Source: Botryotinia globosa (Eukaryota; Ascomycota; Leotiomycetes; Helotiales; Sclerotiniaceae). Taken from it: a stretch of DNA of 64,000 bases. Location: assembly GCA_014898425.1 (NCBI GenBank), contig RCSZ01000010.1:1364001-1428000 (forward strand). The letters are read 5' to 3'. Below, in pieces: positions 1-11,828 of the stretch. Each line of letters opens with the position of its first letter. Positions within the stretch are counted from its first letter, which is position 1. Under the pieces are notes generated by a model. That model was not told where the DNA came from. It did no database searches and worked only from the letters and a program-made list of their open reading frames with translations. The position numbers were made by a program, and so were the translations under genes.

Positions 1-514
1 GAAGTCAAGATTGGAAATAAAAGTCGATGAAGTGAATACAAAGAAGTGGTGGAAGCGAGGTAGGGAAACTCTCGTATTTAGATCAAAGAATAGCGTACCA
101 CACAGGTGGTGTGTGTTATAGCCAATCATTTCTTCACACTTGGGCAAAAACAACAGTTGCAACATAAACATGCATTACATTAGTATTTTCGGGACTTTTA
201 CTCAAGGGACTAGAGTTACATGGGGTAATTCCATCCACTTCATGTTTCTAAAATGCTAATTTGGTAGAAATCCTTCAAAACTTAAAAATCCATATTGGGG
301 CTGCTGGCAAAGAAAAAGCTTCAGCCCCTCACGGTCCTTGCGCGATTTTCATGGGTAATTTCAAGGGTAAATAAATGGCATGGTTAGGTATGGTTATTGG
401 TTAATACCTAGGCAGTTACGGTTACATGGGCTGATGGGGCGTGAATGATTTTGTCTTTTTGGATTGTTCGAGGCGAGGTAGTGAGATGTGGGCTGGGTTT
501 TGTCCGGCTTGATA

Positions 515-557
515 GAATGAGAATGAGAATGAGACTGAGACTGAGACTGAGACTGAG
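515..557. repeat. Hexanucleotide microsatellite (GAATGA)3-(GACTGA)4
   Basis: Three tandem GAATGA units run directly into four GACTGA units. The two blocks differ by one A/C substitution that has spread through the second block. The tract lies in non-coding DNA. Confidence 0.9.
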
Positions 558-593
558 GGTATAAGCCTCGTGGCTTTGTGCGGTACAAAATAG

Positions 594-603
594 TACCTAG
601 GTA
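594..603. repeat. Palindrome TACCTAGGTA, copy 1
   Basis: Perfect 10-bp palindrome in intergenic DNA. The same sequence recurs at 2936-2945, 13006-13015 and 28447-28456. Confidence 0.7.
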
Positions 604-2935
604 GACAACATGACAAGCAAGATTCATTCCTCAAACCATTGAAGATATACTTAGTTAGATGTTCATCCCATTTTGATTCGCGATTAGTTTCATCCATTCA
701 ATGCCATCTCTCGATATTGCTCGACCTGCAAACCAAACGTGAATTGAGTGATAGACAGCGCTACTCGTAACTAATAGCATATTACCAAGACAAGATCACG
801 GAAAGGCGGAGATTTGCATGATTAGTGGGATTTCCAATTATGGGGGAGACCTTTTATAGCTCTTCCTCTTCCACTTTTCTTCGTATCCCATCAGTGCGTC
901 CACAGAAATCCTTGTGTGGAGGTCACTGCTTGAACACGGAAGAGTAGAGTAGGTACTACATAATAACTAGGAGCTACCTAGATACGGTGGCACCGTGGTA
1001 GCTCGTGAGTCGTGAATACCTACCAACTGTAATAATACTATAAGATGTGGTCATTGCGTCGCCCACGCGACTTTTGATGATTTGAATCTTGGATCAAACA
1101 ATTGGGGAATGTTTTCGATACAGAACAAGCATTTATGAAAAGTTAAGAATGTCTTATTCTCGTAGAGGCACATACTTAGATATGTACTTTACTTGGCATA
1201 CTACCTCGATAACAAACTGTGTAGATAACTGTATCTTGTGACTTCTATCACAATGCACCGGCTTGACATCGTATCATGTGGTGCTATACGAGCAGATTAT
1301 TGATTGCTCAATCAGAGTCTCAAAGAGTGTCATCGTCAATTTATTATACGAAGTGAAGTGTCGAAAACTCTTATTTTCCCCCTCCATTGCAAATAATTTT
1401 CTATCCCGAGGTTGCTAATACAATTCTAGTCCTGCTTATGCCATGAGGATATTTAAACGAGCTATTCTTGTCGATCAAGGGGTAGCTCCCGTCATTTACT
1501 GGTTTCTTGGCATTTTGGCGTAGCAAAGGATAATAACAACTCAATGCAATTGAGGGATTAATTATCCTGAGCTACCTACTCTGTATATACTTTCACTTGA
1601 TTGATCCTTCTCCTCAATGCTTCTATCGCGAGATTAATGTTTGACTAAGCAGAGTTTGCTTTGAACATAATATATCTTAAGATTCAATGGTAAATGATAC
1701 ACAGTCTCCATAACCTTTTGTTCGTCATAGTCAAACGATCGTCAGGTACACATAGTAAATATATTCGGAACCCCTGTAGCTCTTTTGTTTTGAAGATAAG
1801 GACTCCGGCATCTACTCATCATACATCCATCGTACACCGTGTACCGGTAGTGTGCCAAAAATTCCTGCAAAACCTATGTCTCTCCCACAAACTCTGAACA
1901 TTAATAAGATTCGTTAGTATGGTTCAGATCGCAGGCTGCATTTTGAGCTAAGGTCATAGAGTACGGGAGAACACTGAATTGGTTAGAATTCGACACTTTA
2001 TCTAAAGATCATCTTGTAAGTTGTAACCTTCTCTCGGCTACGTTTACGGGGTCGTAGTCAGCAAGACCACTAGCCCCCATTCCTTAACCTTCACCATGAA
2101 TCCTTCTGGAATGTCGATGGAAGGTTGTTTCCGCCTTTGTCTGGCTTCAGGAGAAAACAGCTTATATTTTGATACTACCCTTTATGTCCCACCACCATTC
2201 ATGAGATGATTCAAGGTACAGAGCGGCATCCCTGAGAGCTCGTCTAATGAACAGTCATTCCAGCGCTTCTTGAAACTTTTTATCTGTTGCCCTCGGTGAA
2301 ATACAAATTAGCGCTGATACATCCATTGCTCATCAAACGAGGTCCCCGAAAAGGAATCGTTTAGAAGGAATAGGACCGAAACCCCGAAAAAGGTACAGAG
2401 AGGCAAATGTGATCGATATCAATGTGTGTACTCTACATACATACATGATAATGTTTCATGAAATGTAATACTGCATCGTTGCTAATACAATGTAAGCTTT
2501 CGCCTCGTTGACTTGGCCCTGCAAGGTTCCTCTGTGCCGAGTGGGATGAGGAGTAGAAATACTGGGTAAGCATGATTGGAAACACTGTATGCTTATTCTG
2601 AAGGCCCTTTCTGACACGGACGAGATGGGATGATAATCAGATGAATCCTTTGCCATGATTTGGTAATCAAAGTTCTAATAATAGGAGATAGGATGTTTCT
2701 AAAGCAACATAACGTTCAGTACCTAGCAAGCTATGTTGAGAAACGAAGAGAGGGAGGTGTGTATCATTATTCATTTGCAGGAAGTGAAGGAAGGATGCTA
2801 CCCGTGGGAATGGATGGATTGGTAGGAATCAAGATCTCCTATTCTAATTGACTAACAAGAAGTTAATTGAATCGAATTCGGATAAGCAGCTCCATTACCA
2901 CCTCAAAAAATCAACTTTCCATACCTACCTACCTG

Positions 2936-2945
2936 TACCTAGGTA
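2936..2945. repeat. Palindrome TACCTAGGTA, copy 2
   Basis: Perfect 10-bp palindrome next to an ACCTACCTACC run, about 200 bp upstream of the GPI2-like gene. Confidence 0.7.
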
Positions 2946-3150
2946 GATAAGTTTAAGAAAAGAAGATCATTCATTCACTCACCCATGTACTCGTGTGAAG
3001 CATGTTCACATCATGTGTTTTTAGGTAAGCATACTGGTCACCATTTACAACGGTAACCGGAACTGACCTTGATAGCACCCCAAAACAATCTTCAAGGCTG
3101 ACGATTTGTTAACCAGATATCAACTTTGAAATGTTACAGCCTTCTCAATT

Positions 3151-4605
3151 ATGGTGCCTGCACTGGCACCTCAATCTGCTCCCCCCTTGAATAGAAGCTT
3201 GACAACACCCAATATCACATCTGCTCGAACTATACCTTACGAAAGGTCACATCTCGCACCAGAAGATGCTATATCTCAAGCCTCACCACCTCGGAGACCA
3301 TCTGCCACTCTCAACCAATTGCGCATGACAAATGGGGATGCTGGAAGATTAAGAAGTAGAGGAAGACATACCGATAGAACGAAAACCAGTACCAGAAGAC
3401 GGAAAACTACTTGGAAAAAACTGCTATGGGTGAAGCAATCATGTATGGCACACTTCGATTCAACGAATGAAAACTAATACTGATCAATTGATATAGATCC
3501 AGACAACTACACGGATCAGGATACATTTCTCGAACATCTGCAAAGAAACCCACGTCTTCAGCCCTATGATTTTTGGCCATTGGTAGCGGACTCCACAGTC
3601 ATAGTACAACACGTTTGTTCCGTCATAATATTCATTGTTTCTTTCGTTGGGATATATGATAAACATGTCTCTCCGGTTTCTGTGGTTGGCTGGGGCTCTA
3701 TCGCTACCTTTTTAGGTTGGGTTTTATGGGATCTATGGGTGGGACAGGAAGAAAGTACTCGACCGGCATTTCCACCGCCGCAGCTTTTCTCTCACAGTGT
3801 ATCTGCAACAAGTTCAACGCCGAATTTATTGGCAACAGCTGTAAATGGGCCAAAGTACTCCCATTCGATATCAACGACATCTCTTCAATCTAATACCTCC
3901 AATCTAACTCAACCACCTCCAACACGATCGGTTTATACACCACATAATTCACGACTCTCTCATCGCACATCACTCCGTCTTTCAACTGCTAAATCAGCCC
4001 TTCTAATTTACTTTACCCTCCTCGGCCTTTCTCCTATTCTCAAATCTCTCACTAGGTCCACTTCTTCAGACTCGATCTGGGCAATGTCATTCCTCCTCTT
4101 TACAATCAATATATTCTTCTTCGACTATGCCACCCCGTCTCCTTCATCTTCATCTGGCTATCCACCATCGAACACGAAGAACAAAAACATTCCCGCAAGT
4201 TTGAGTACTAATGCTGCTCTAATGGCCTCCACCGTACTGGCTTCACGCCTTCCCAGTACCGGACAAGTCTTTAGTCTTACACTTTTCTCCATCGAAGTTT
4301 TCGGTCTTTTCCCTGTTTTCCGCCGTTATACTCGCTTGCACTCTTTGCGTGGTCATCTAATACTGACTCTATTACTCGTCTTTGGTGCCGGAGGTGGCGT
4401 AGGATTGGTATTGCCACAGTCAGGGAGATCAGCATGGGATTGGAAAAGTGGATTGATTGGTGTAGTTTTGGGGACGCTAATAACAGGGTTAGCTATGGGT
4501 GGATGTAGTTGGTGGTTGATAGGATTGCAGAAATATAAAAATGAAATCCACGGACCGTGGGATCCAGCTAGGCCTGTCATTAGAAGGGCTTGGGATGATT
4601 ATTAG
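3151..4605 (+). CDS. GPI2: GPI-GlcNAc transferase subunit GPI2 (PIG-C)
   Basis: Subunit of the ER membrane complex that transfers GlcNAc to phosphatidylinositol, the first step of GPI-anchor synthesis. Exons are 3151-3442 and 3497-4605 (466 aa); the 54-nt intron has a CTAAT branch point and joins in frame. Residues 1-97 are a basic, Ser/Arg-rich cytosolic leader. After the junction comes the conserved block with DNYTDQDTFL and LQPYDFWPLVADSTVIVQH, a hallmark of the PIG-C family, followed by several hydrophobic segments. A Ser/Thr/Pro-rich loop interrupts the first membrane helices, and later helices contain ALMASTVLASRLPS and FGLFPVFRRY, also typical of PIG-C. The length is longer than the roughly 300 aa of the yeast and human proteins because of the leader and loop. 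The function comes from family knowledge; I am confident of the assignment. Confidence 0.9.
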
Positions 4606-5437
4606 ACGAGGAGATGGTATAATTTGTAGAGCTCACTTCATTTGTGCTGTTCATCAAGCCATATAGTTCAGTAGAAGCATTGATGATGTTTGAGAAATCG
4701 GATAAGTTGAACGCATCCCGTGAGCCTTGACCCTTCGCCTGCTTGCACCCCCTTTCTTTGGATGCAACTCTAGCGAGATAAATTCAAACGTGAGACACGC
4801 CACAATTAATTGCACTGCTCGCCTATCAATAAACTTAACTATCAAATTGCCACTCTTCTCAAACGTCATTCATAATGCTGCTCTTGACTAAAATAGAATT
4901 TTGAAATGCACCAGCCAGCGATTTGAAGTAAATTTCTCATCATTCCTTCCTCAAATAATCCGACTTGGAAGGATTTAACTTGGCGCTGTATATCAGGCGA
5001 TATTTATCCAGGAAAATCTTGCTACCGAATATTTGACTCTTTAGTTTTCCTGGGACTCTCGCATTAGTAAGATTGTATGAGATTCTTGTTGAAGCTTTAT
5101 AGTTCTGAAAGTGAAGAGGCAATTGAGTCTTCATGAGTGAGTCTCTTTTTCTTTGTGTGGATTTCTTCTTCGGATGGTTTTAGGGGGGGTCGACCCTTCC
5201 TTTTATGATACCGACTCTATATTATGTCAATTTTCGCCCTGTTGTATTGACTTTCTTTTCCATTTTGTGTTTAACTCCTTCCTCTTATTTTCACATCGAT
5301 CTTATTCACTAGGCATTTTCGGATCCCCAATCTCCTTCCTCTTCCTTTGGTACTTACAATTCCACAACATCGATATCTAGAAGTTCAGCTTATCACTTAT
5401 TTTTATATGCCTACTATTATTTCTCTTTAGCAACATC
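4606..5437. other. Intergenic region
   Basis: 832 bp between the GPI2-like gene and the first MYND gene. It is pyrimidine-rich close to the downstream ATG, with no supported gene. Confidence 0.55.
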
Positions 5438-6732
5438 ATGACGATAATCATGAGTACCCCCATTCCCCTCTACAATTGCGCTTTCTGTTGCAAATCGAAT
5501 TTTTCGATAAGGCGCTGTGGATCCTGCCAGTCCATCATTTATTGCTCCAGGGAGTGTCAGCGATTGGATTGGTCTTTTCATAAAAGTTTTTGTAAAGCTT
5601 TTACATCCCTTGGTCCACGCCCTTCAGAAAATCATAGCCTCGCATTCTATTTTCCAGTTGACCTCGATCCCACACTGGAATGGGTTCGGCGTCCAGATTG
5701 TCTGCATCACAACGCCGATGATAGAGCATTTGGTTCTCGGTCGCTGGATTCCACGAAATCAAAGGTTTGGTATCTTCATGCAGTGGTCGAATTGTTATTC
5801 TGCTGACAGTCAATAACCAGCCGAAGTTAGGATGGCCGTATGTCCTCTGCCGAGGAGGCTGCCAAGACGTTATTCAAAAGCTCAATCATGGCGTTATATC
5901 TTTCACGAGGGGGGCCTTTTGGACGGGACCTTTGGTTGTTTTCCGGACAAGGAGGCCTGTTATTGACTCGGCAGTTGTACAGGATATTTCACTGGATGAC
6001 CTCCCCAGAGTCATACGATTGCTGAGACAGATTGGCAATGGAAATCGAGTGATGAAGCACCAAGTCTTGAAGTCGAGTTTCAATACTTCGAAATGCGTAA
6101 TCGCTAAATGTTTGGGCGATTATATGAAGATCTCAGGAGAGACACAGTTTGTGATCACCAGAGTCCCAGAACTACATCCGATTTTCGAGGGGCAACCCAC
6201 AACTATCTCGCAATTGATGGGGCTTCCGTTGATTATACAAAGAATACCTCGAGAAGCTGGAAGAGATGTTGTGTTCGACAAGGATCACTTGAGAAACGAT
6301 TTCTGTGCTACTCTTCACCTTGATACATGTCCTTTTAGTGAGACGTGGGGTAAAATACCTCCACGATGGTATGAGAATGTGGGGACTGTTCTGGTCGCGA
6401 GAGGGGACAAAAAGGATATCACCGCCCTTCAACTAATGGCAATTATGCAATTCATCAGCCGATTGGATCTTAGTTTAATAAGAAACGAACCTGATGGAAT
6501 TAAACAGGCATTTATTGAGGGTTACTTTACCAGGAAAAATTTCGAACAATTTTTCTTCGGTTCCTTTGCAGCTACTGTGGATCAGATCCCGGAGCTGAGC
6601 GGAGACCTGATATCTCCTTATAGCAACTCATGTGATTCAATCTGTATGTCACAGGACTCTTCAGAATTGGATAGGGCGATAGATCTGTTCCACAGAGCTG
6701 GACTTATGACAGCGTCCATTGCCGATGATTAA
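5438..6732 (+). CDS. MYND-type zinc-finger protein (first of a tandem pair)
   Basis: Exons 5438-5764 and 5821-6732 give 412 aa. The 56-nt intron starts GTTTGG, has a GCTGAC branch point and ends CCAG; it moves reading from one frame to another, and the open frame continues on both sides. A second ATG lies 12 nt downstream. The N-terminus is a complete MYND finger: C14/C17, C27/C30, C36/C40, H48/C52, with the usual YC-x3-C and DW-x2-H spacing. MYND fingers are zinc-binding protein-interaction modules. The rest has no catalytic domain that I recognise. After the finger, a stretch resembling FYFPVD and GPLVVFR matches the neighbouring gene at 7634 (LLLPVD, GPVAVVR), so the two are paralogues. 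A shorter alternative intron, 5740-5783, would also restore frame but lacks a good branch point. Confidence 0.75.
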
Positions 6733-7633
6733 GAGATACGTGTATAAATTATTGGGTCGAGGAATGTAGTGATATTTTGGCTTGGAGATTGTTGCAGTAG
6801 ATGTTGTTGTCGGGGATGGTATTATTGATTGATTGATTGAATATAAGGGTATGATCGGAACGTTATTTGGACTTGCTTACTTTCTACACGTGGAGGTATC
6901 AGCATGACCTCTAGCTTAAAATTCATAAGATTTCTACTTTAGAGCGAATAAAATTAGCGACAGATTCGGAACCATTATCATAGGCACGAGATCACTTCTT
7001 GGGATTTCTCCCTAATGTATCAATTAATGATGTCTTGCATTTTATATTCACTTTTTTCGGTTTGACTCCTCATCTGTGCTGTGGTTGGTGTTCTAGTCAC
7101 AAGGGAAAGTCGTTATACACATTCTTATCTCTAAGCGAGATTGTACTGGCGATGGTAAGACTTAGGTACTACAGAGTTTCCTACGGCTGGTAGTGTATAA
7201 CATAAATTGCAGAGTCTACCTAGTAACTATGATTTGAAAGACCCCTCTCATTCATTTAGATATAAATGCTTGACTTTGGAAAAACAGATTTACAATATTT
7301 GCCCTTCCCAATTAGTCTGCCCTGGTCAGTCTCCTATGGTCAATCTCACAGTTCTATATCTTCCCTCAGTTGGCCACGTGCCCCGCTCCTCTTGAAACGA
7401 TTTTCTCTGTGATTTGTAAGTTTCGCCGGCCCATTCACAATTAACGGTCTGGTATTTCGTTCTATTAACGAACAAATACTTCACTACTCAATCCAATTCA
7501 CTCTTCGTATGAGTAGCAACCAATTCTGTACTTATTAGCTGCTACTGACCCTTACACCGGCTTAAATAACTTTTCCTTCTTTCTCTAATAGACCTCCACA
7601 TTTCTTCTTATAAACCGCTAAACAATCAACTCC
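6733..7633. other. Intergenic region between the MYND paralogues
   Basis: About 900 bp, serving as 3' region of the first MYND gene and promoter of the second. The last 120 bp are CT-rich. No supported gene. Confidence 0.5.
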
Positions 7634-9100
7634 ATGCCATCACGTCGCGATCCGGCCCTGGGCCCGCGGGTCTCAATCTCCTCCTTCGGTCCTACCATCG
7701 AACACCCCAAGTGCGGGTACTGTACAAAAGATGCTTCGATTCCATGCACAACTTGCAATGCCACCTGGTATTGTACATTAGCCTGCCAGAATGTCGATCG
7801 CGATGTTCATGACATCATCTGCCAGAAATACACAGATTTCGTTGCGGCGCACCCGTGTCCCGAGGATACGGTGGAAAAGAAATACAGACTTAGTCTCCTA
7901 TTGCCGGTCGATTCGGAGGAGTTTGAATTGGCATGGATTGCCAATGGTTCTAATGGAAAATCGGTTGCAACATTTCTTCAATATTACGACCAAGATCGGA
8001 TAGATACTCGCAACACTCTTGTGGATTACAATATGGCAAGCAAGAAATTTGATCATTCCATTATTTTGGCTGTCCGAGGAGATTTCTTGACAGATAACTC
8101 ACCACCGAATGCTTGCATCAATCATATCATGGATGGAAATGTGAAGTTCACTTTCAAGGGTCCAGTTGCTGTTGTTAGAGAGCGTGGCTGGGGCTCAGTT
8201 GGAAGTGCTCAGCATTTTCAACCATGCGATTTCAGAATTCTAATCGACTTCCTCTTCAACTATGAAGGCAAGCCAAATATCAATATCGGGCACGCTTGTG
8301 GCGAGGAATCGAAGAGTGTTTTGGGCACGTCAGTGGGCCGTGTCTTGAAGTTCCTCAAGGGGAGAGCTCAAGACAGAAAGGGAAAGTCTAAGAATGCTCC
8401 GTTCGACGTTGAAGAACTTAGAACCTACAGAAAGCGCGCTGAAACATTTGCTGAACCAGATTGGATGAGAAACTCAGAGGCTTTTCTTCCGAGACACAAA
8501 ATGCGGCGCTCAAAATCGAGTATCAATCTGGGTAGTTTCAGAGATGATGCTTCTTCGCTACATAAGGCTGAATCATTTGTCATGCCAGATTTCCTGCCAG
8601 ATTGGATTAGGGAGTCGGGCGCAATCGCCGCCGGGACTAGGACGTATTCCGAGAGAGTTCCATCTCTTTACATCAATACAGAGAAAGCTTTCGAGGGATT
8701 TGCTAGCAGGGACAGTATGGAAATCACTCCAATCTCACCAGTCACCTCGATTGCGGCGATTACCAAGCAAGCTCGTCATGAGAACAATGTTTCTATTGGA
8801 AAATCCTTTGATATTTTCGACCTCTACAACTCGAAAGGAAACAGGAGTAACCATGACGACTCCGCATCTATTCTATCGAGCGGACCAAGCCCATCTATCA
8901 TAACCACTACTTCGTTCTTTCAGCCCAAAATAGTCCTTCAACTCAAACCTACAAATAGAAAGGTGAAAGATTCCTCGACATTAAACAGAAGATCATCGTT
9001 CTTCAATCGTCCAAAATCTAAAAGTCTCGAGTTGAACCGCGATCATATGGTACTTCGACGCAGTATGACAGGTTCGATCATGTCTCCATGGACGGTATAA
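7634..9100 (+). CDS. MYND-type zinc-finger protein with Ser-rich tail
   Basis: Single open frame, 488 aa, no intron needed. The MYND finger is complete: C27/C30, C38/C41, C47/C51, H59/C63. Residues about 75-220 resemble the first MYND protein, sharing a L-P-V-D motif and a G-P-V-(A/V)-V motif. The region after about residue 240 is absent from the neighbour. It is polar, Ser-rich and basic (for example RRSKSSINLGS and RRSSFFNRPKSKS) and is probably disordered with many possible phosphosites. No SET or other enzymatic domain is visible, so a scaffolding or regulatory role is inferred from the finger only. The tandem head-to-tail arrangement points to gene duplication followed by tail divergence. 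Confidence 0.85.
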   Translation: MPSRRDPALGPRVSISSFGPTIEHPKCGYCTKDASIPCTTCNATWYCTLACQNVDRDVHDIICQKYTDFVAAHPCPEDTVEKKYRLSLLLPVDSEEFELAWIANGSNGKSVATFLQYYDQDRIDTRNTLVDYNMASKKFDHSIILAVRGDFLTDNSPPNACINHIMDGNVKFTFKGPVAVVRERGWGSVGSAQHFQPCDFRILIDFLFNYEGKPNINIGHACGEESKSVLGTSVGRVLKFLKGRAQDRKGKSKNAPFDVEELRTYRKRAETFAEPDWMRNSEAFLPRHKMRRSKSSINLGSFRDDASSLHKAESFVMPDFLPDWIRESGAIAAGTRTYSERVPSLYINTEKAFEGFASRDSMEITPISPVTSIAAITKQARHENNVSIGKSFDIFDLYNSKGNRSNHDDSASILSSGPSPSIITTTSFFQPKIVLQLKPTNRKVKDSSTLNRRSSFFNRPKSKSLELNRDHMVLRRSMTGSIMSPWTV

Positions 9101-10038
9101 TGAATGGACCTATAGTGCTCTTGATACAGATATACGTTTTAACATAAATTTTTTTTTAGAAGTTCCGGAGAAGGTCGAGAAGTCGATGAGGCAGAAACAT
9201 ATATAGTAGATGATTTGATACTAGAGTTGGGTTAGAAAGTTGTATCCAGACAGGTGTGGGAGAATCTTGGTATGGGTATATGACGGGCGAGAATGGGGTT
9301 GCAAGGGTGGTTTTTGGTACTTTCCATACTTTCGATTTTTTTGGATACCTGTCGGATGCTTTTTGCGCTGGCGCGTGATGGGAGTGTTAGGTGGTTCGAT
9401 TATAATTTGCAATTTTAGATACTTTACTTAGTAGTTGGTCGTAAAATGCAGTTTTATGCACATCTAAAATACCCCATTCATTTACGTGTGGTTTAAGTTT
9501 GTCGGTTACTTTACCTTAGACGATCACATTGATGTATCTAATGTGCTTGGCGTTTATTCGAGACTTCTGTTGCTGTGCTTTCCAATGAATTTCTTCATTT
9601 CCGAACCATCCAATCCCCTACCAGACTCATCTTTGGACAATGGGTAACTGTATATTTTATTCTTCTTGCGTTGGCGAAAGTAGGTAGTATTTCATAAAAC
9701 TTGTAACGGTTGCTAAACCCCTGTTTTCCCCTAACATCGCTACAAATGCCAATGATCTTTTCTGGTAACCCAAGGGTGATTTTTCGACCCTGTAATTAAG
9801 TGTTTATAGTATAGAAGATGAGCTATGTATGACGCAGACTGATCGACCGGAGAGAGTTTGAAAGCACGTGATTGTAATATTGGCAACCCTAAAGGTCTTT
9901 CTCTCACCTTTGAATTGAGATAGTCAAGGCTAGGCAGGTGAATATGGTGAATTTCACCAGAAATGTGGAGATAGACTTGATCTTCAATTTTGATATTTCT
10001 GAGTAGATATAAGAGCTTCTAATTTTCACCTCAACCTC
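9101..10038. other. Intergenic region before the transposon block
   Basis: Roughly 940 bp with no supported gene. A poly-T tract lies at about 9149-9158. AT content rises sharply beyond about 9950. Confidence 0.5.
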
Positions 10039-10040
10039 TA

Positions 10041-10839
10041 AGTCGACCACCCCTCTTTCGGGCCACCCTTTTACACCAAAATCACTTTTTTGACCTATCA
10101 ATATCTCTATCAATATTGAATATAATTCAATAAAAATTTAAATCTATATAATTCAGATCATTCCAAATCTATTTTGAAATTTTTAGATTTTGAGGATTTT
10201 TCTGAATCGATTTCTAAAGCTTCGAAATATCGATTCCTAATTACATATAAATTACATACAAATCTAAAATTTCATAAAATCTATAATAACTTTTAAAGAA
10301 AAATAGTTAAAAAAATAAATTATAAATTTTTATTATAAATTTATAAGGAATTTAATCTAGAAAATCTTAAAAAAAGAAAAAATTTCTTATAAAGAAATAT
10401 TTAAAAAGATACCCTCAAAATTACAGGGATTATTTATACTACTCTTAACTTACTATATATTATATCTCTTTATTTATTCATTTTTTTATTTTAAATTTCT
10501 ATATAGATTTAGATTTGAGATTTTCAAAAAGATATACAATTTTCTTTTAATAATTATTGTTAAAAAGTTATTAAAGATTTTATAAAAATTTAAATTTATA
10601 TATGATTTATATATAAATTGAAAATCGATATTTTAAAGCCTCAGAAATCAATCTACAAAGATCCTAAAATTCTAAAAATTCTAAAAATTCTAATATAAAT
10701 TTAAAATAACTTATATATGAATATGAATTTTTATTAAATTATATTCAATATTGATAGAGATATTAATAAACCAAAAAATGATTTTTGGTGTAAAAGGGTG
10801 GCCCAAAAGAGGGGTGGCCCGAAAGTAGGGTGGTCGACT
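10041..10839. mobile_element. Fold-back (long-TIR) MITE-like element, TA-flanked
   Basis: The left end reads AGTCGACCACCC and the right end is its reverse complement. The first ~100 bp of each end align closely and include CGGGCCACCC, TTTTACACCAAAA and ATCAATATTGAATATAATT. Alignment then continues more weakly inward, so the arms run to about 10310 and from about 10541. The element is therefore nearly all hairpin, with a ~230-bp spacer. It is bounded by TA at 10039-10040 and TA at 10840-10841, matching Tc1/mariner-type target duplication. The right arm carries an extra tandem GGGCCACCC block. There is no transposase frame. The family is not recognised; the structure is directly visible. Confidence 0.85.
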
Positions 10840-10841
10840 TA

Positions 10842-11826
10842 TCCCTACATCTTATACATCTCGATATCTTGCACATTTTAATTTATTAAATCAGAACTTA
10901 ATTTTAAATTCACATATTATTATATATTAGAAAATATATAATATATAAACAATAAATAATATCAAAATAATATATTACTTAAAAATTTTAATTAATTATA
11001 TTATAAATTTTTTCTTAAAAATAATTATTTTAATATTTTAATTGAAAGATTTATTATATATTTTTTTAAAAGAATTCTATTTATCAAAAGGTTTTTAAAT
11101 TATATAATATTTCTAAGGATTTTAAAATTTAAATTCAATTTTAATTTAATTTTATTTTATAATATTATTTATTATTTATTAATCTCAAAATTTAAATTAT
11201 ATTCAAAATTTCTTTACCAAAAATATTTCAATAAAAATTCTTCATTATTAATTATATAATTCTAATATTTAAATATTGATATTTTTCTAACAATTAATTA
11301 TATATATATATAAATATAATAAAATATAGGCTTTTATGATTTTAATATTAATATTAATATATAAATAATATATTATAATTAATTTCTTTTCAAAGTATTA
11401 TAAATCCTTAATTTATAAAAGATTTTTATTAAAAAGAAAACTAATTATTAGAAATCTTATTATATATTAATATAATTTGAAGTTTTTAATATAAAATTTA
11501 ACTTTTTTTGATTCTTTATATTAAAATATCTTCAGATTTGTATAAAAACATTCTAAAAATCATTTAGTACAAACTTTTATTATTTTTATTATTAAATAAA
11601 TTAATATATGATATTTTTATCTTGATAAATTCAATATCAAAATTTCTATTTCATTATTATTATAATTATAATTTTTTTAATTTTCTATAAAACAAATAAT
11701 GTTATAGTATCTGTATTATAATTTTCAATAGAATCTAATGATTGGTTGATTATATATTATTTTTAAAATATTATTTTTAGAAGAAATAAAAGTGTGTAAG
11801 ATACAGGGTTGTGTAAGATGTAGGAA
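10842..11826. mobile_element. Second TA-flanked inverted-repeat element, abutting the first
   Basis: The left end TCCCTACATCTTATACA and the reverse complement of the right end TTCCTACATCTTACACA match, and similarity extends over about 35 bp. The flanks are TA at 10840-10841, shared with the preceding element, and TA at 11827-11828. The 985-bp body is extremely AT-rich and has no coding capacity, so it is a relic or a non-autonomous element. Unlike its neighbour, the inverted repeat fades after the first few dozen bases. Confidence 0.75.
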
Positions 11827-11828
11827 TA

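Larger units (their letters stand above)
1..3150. other. Intergenic region, no supported gene
   Basis: About 3.1 kb with only short, compositionally unremarkable open frames, none with a recognisable domain. It holds a hexanucleotide microsatellite and two copies of the palindrome TACCTAGGTA, listed separately. No tRNA or rRNA signature was recognised. Confidence 0.6.

Noticed and set aside
5740..5783. Alternative 44-nt intron in the first MYND gene
   Set aside because: It restores frame, but lacks a branch point; the 56-nt intron 5765-5820 has GCTGAC at a suitable distance.
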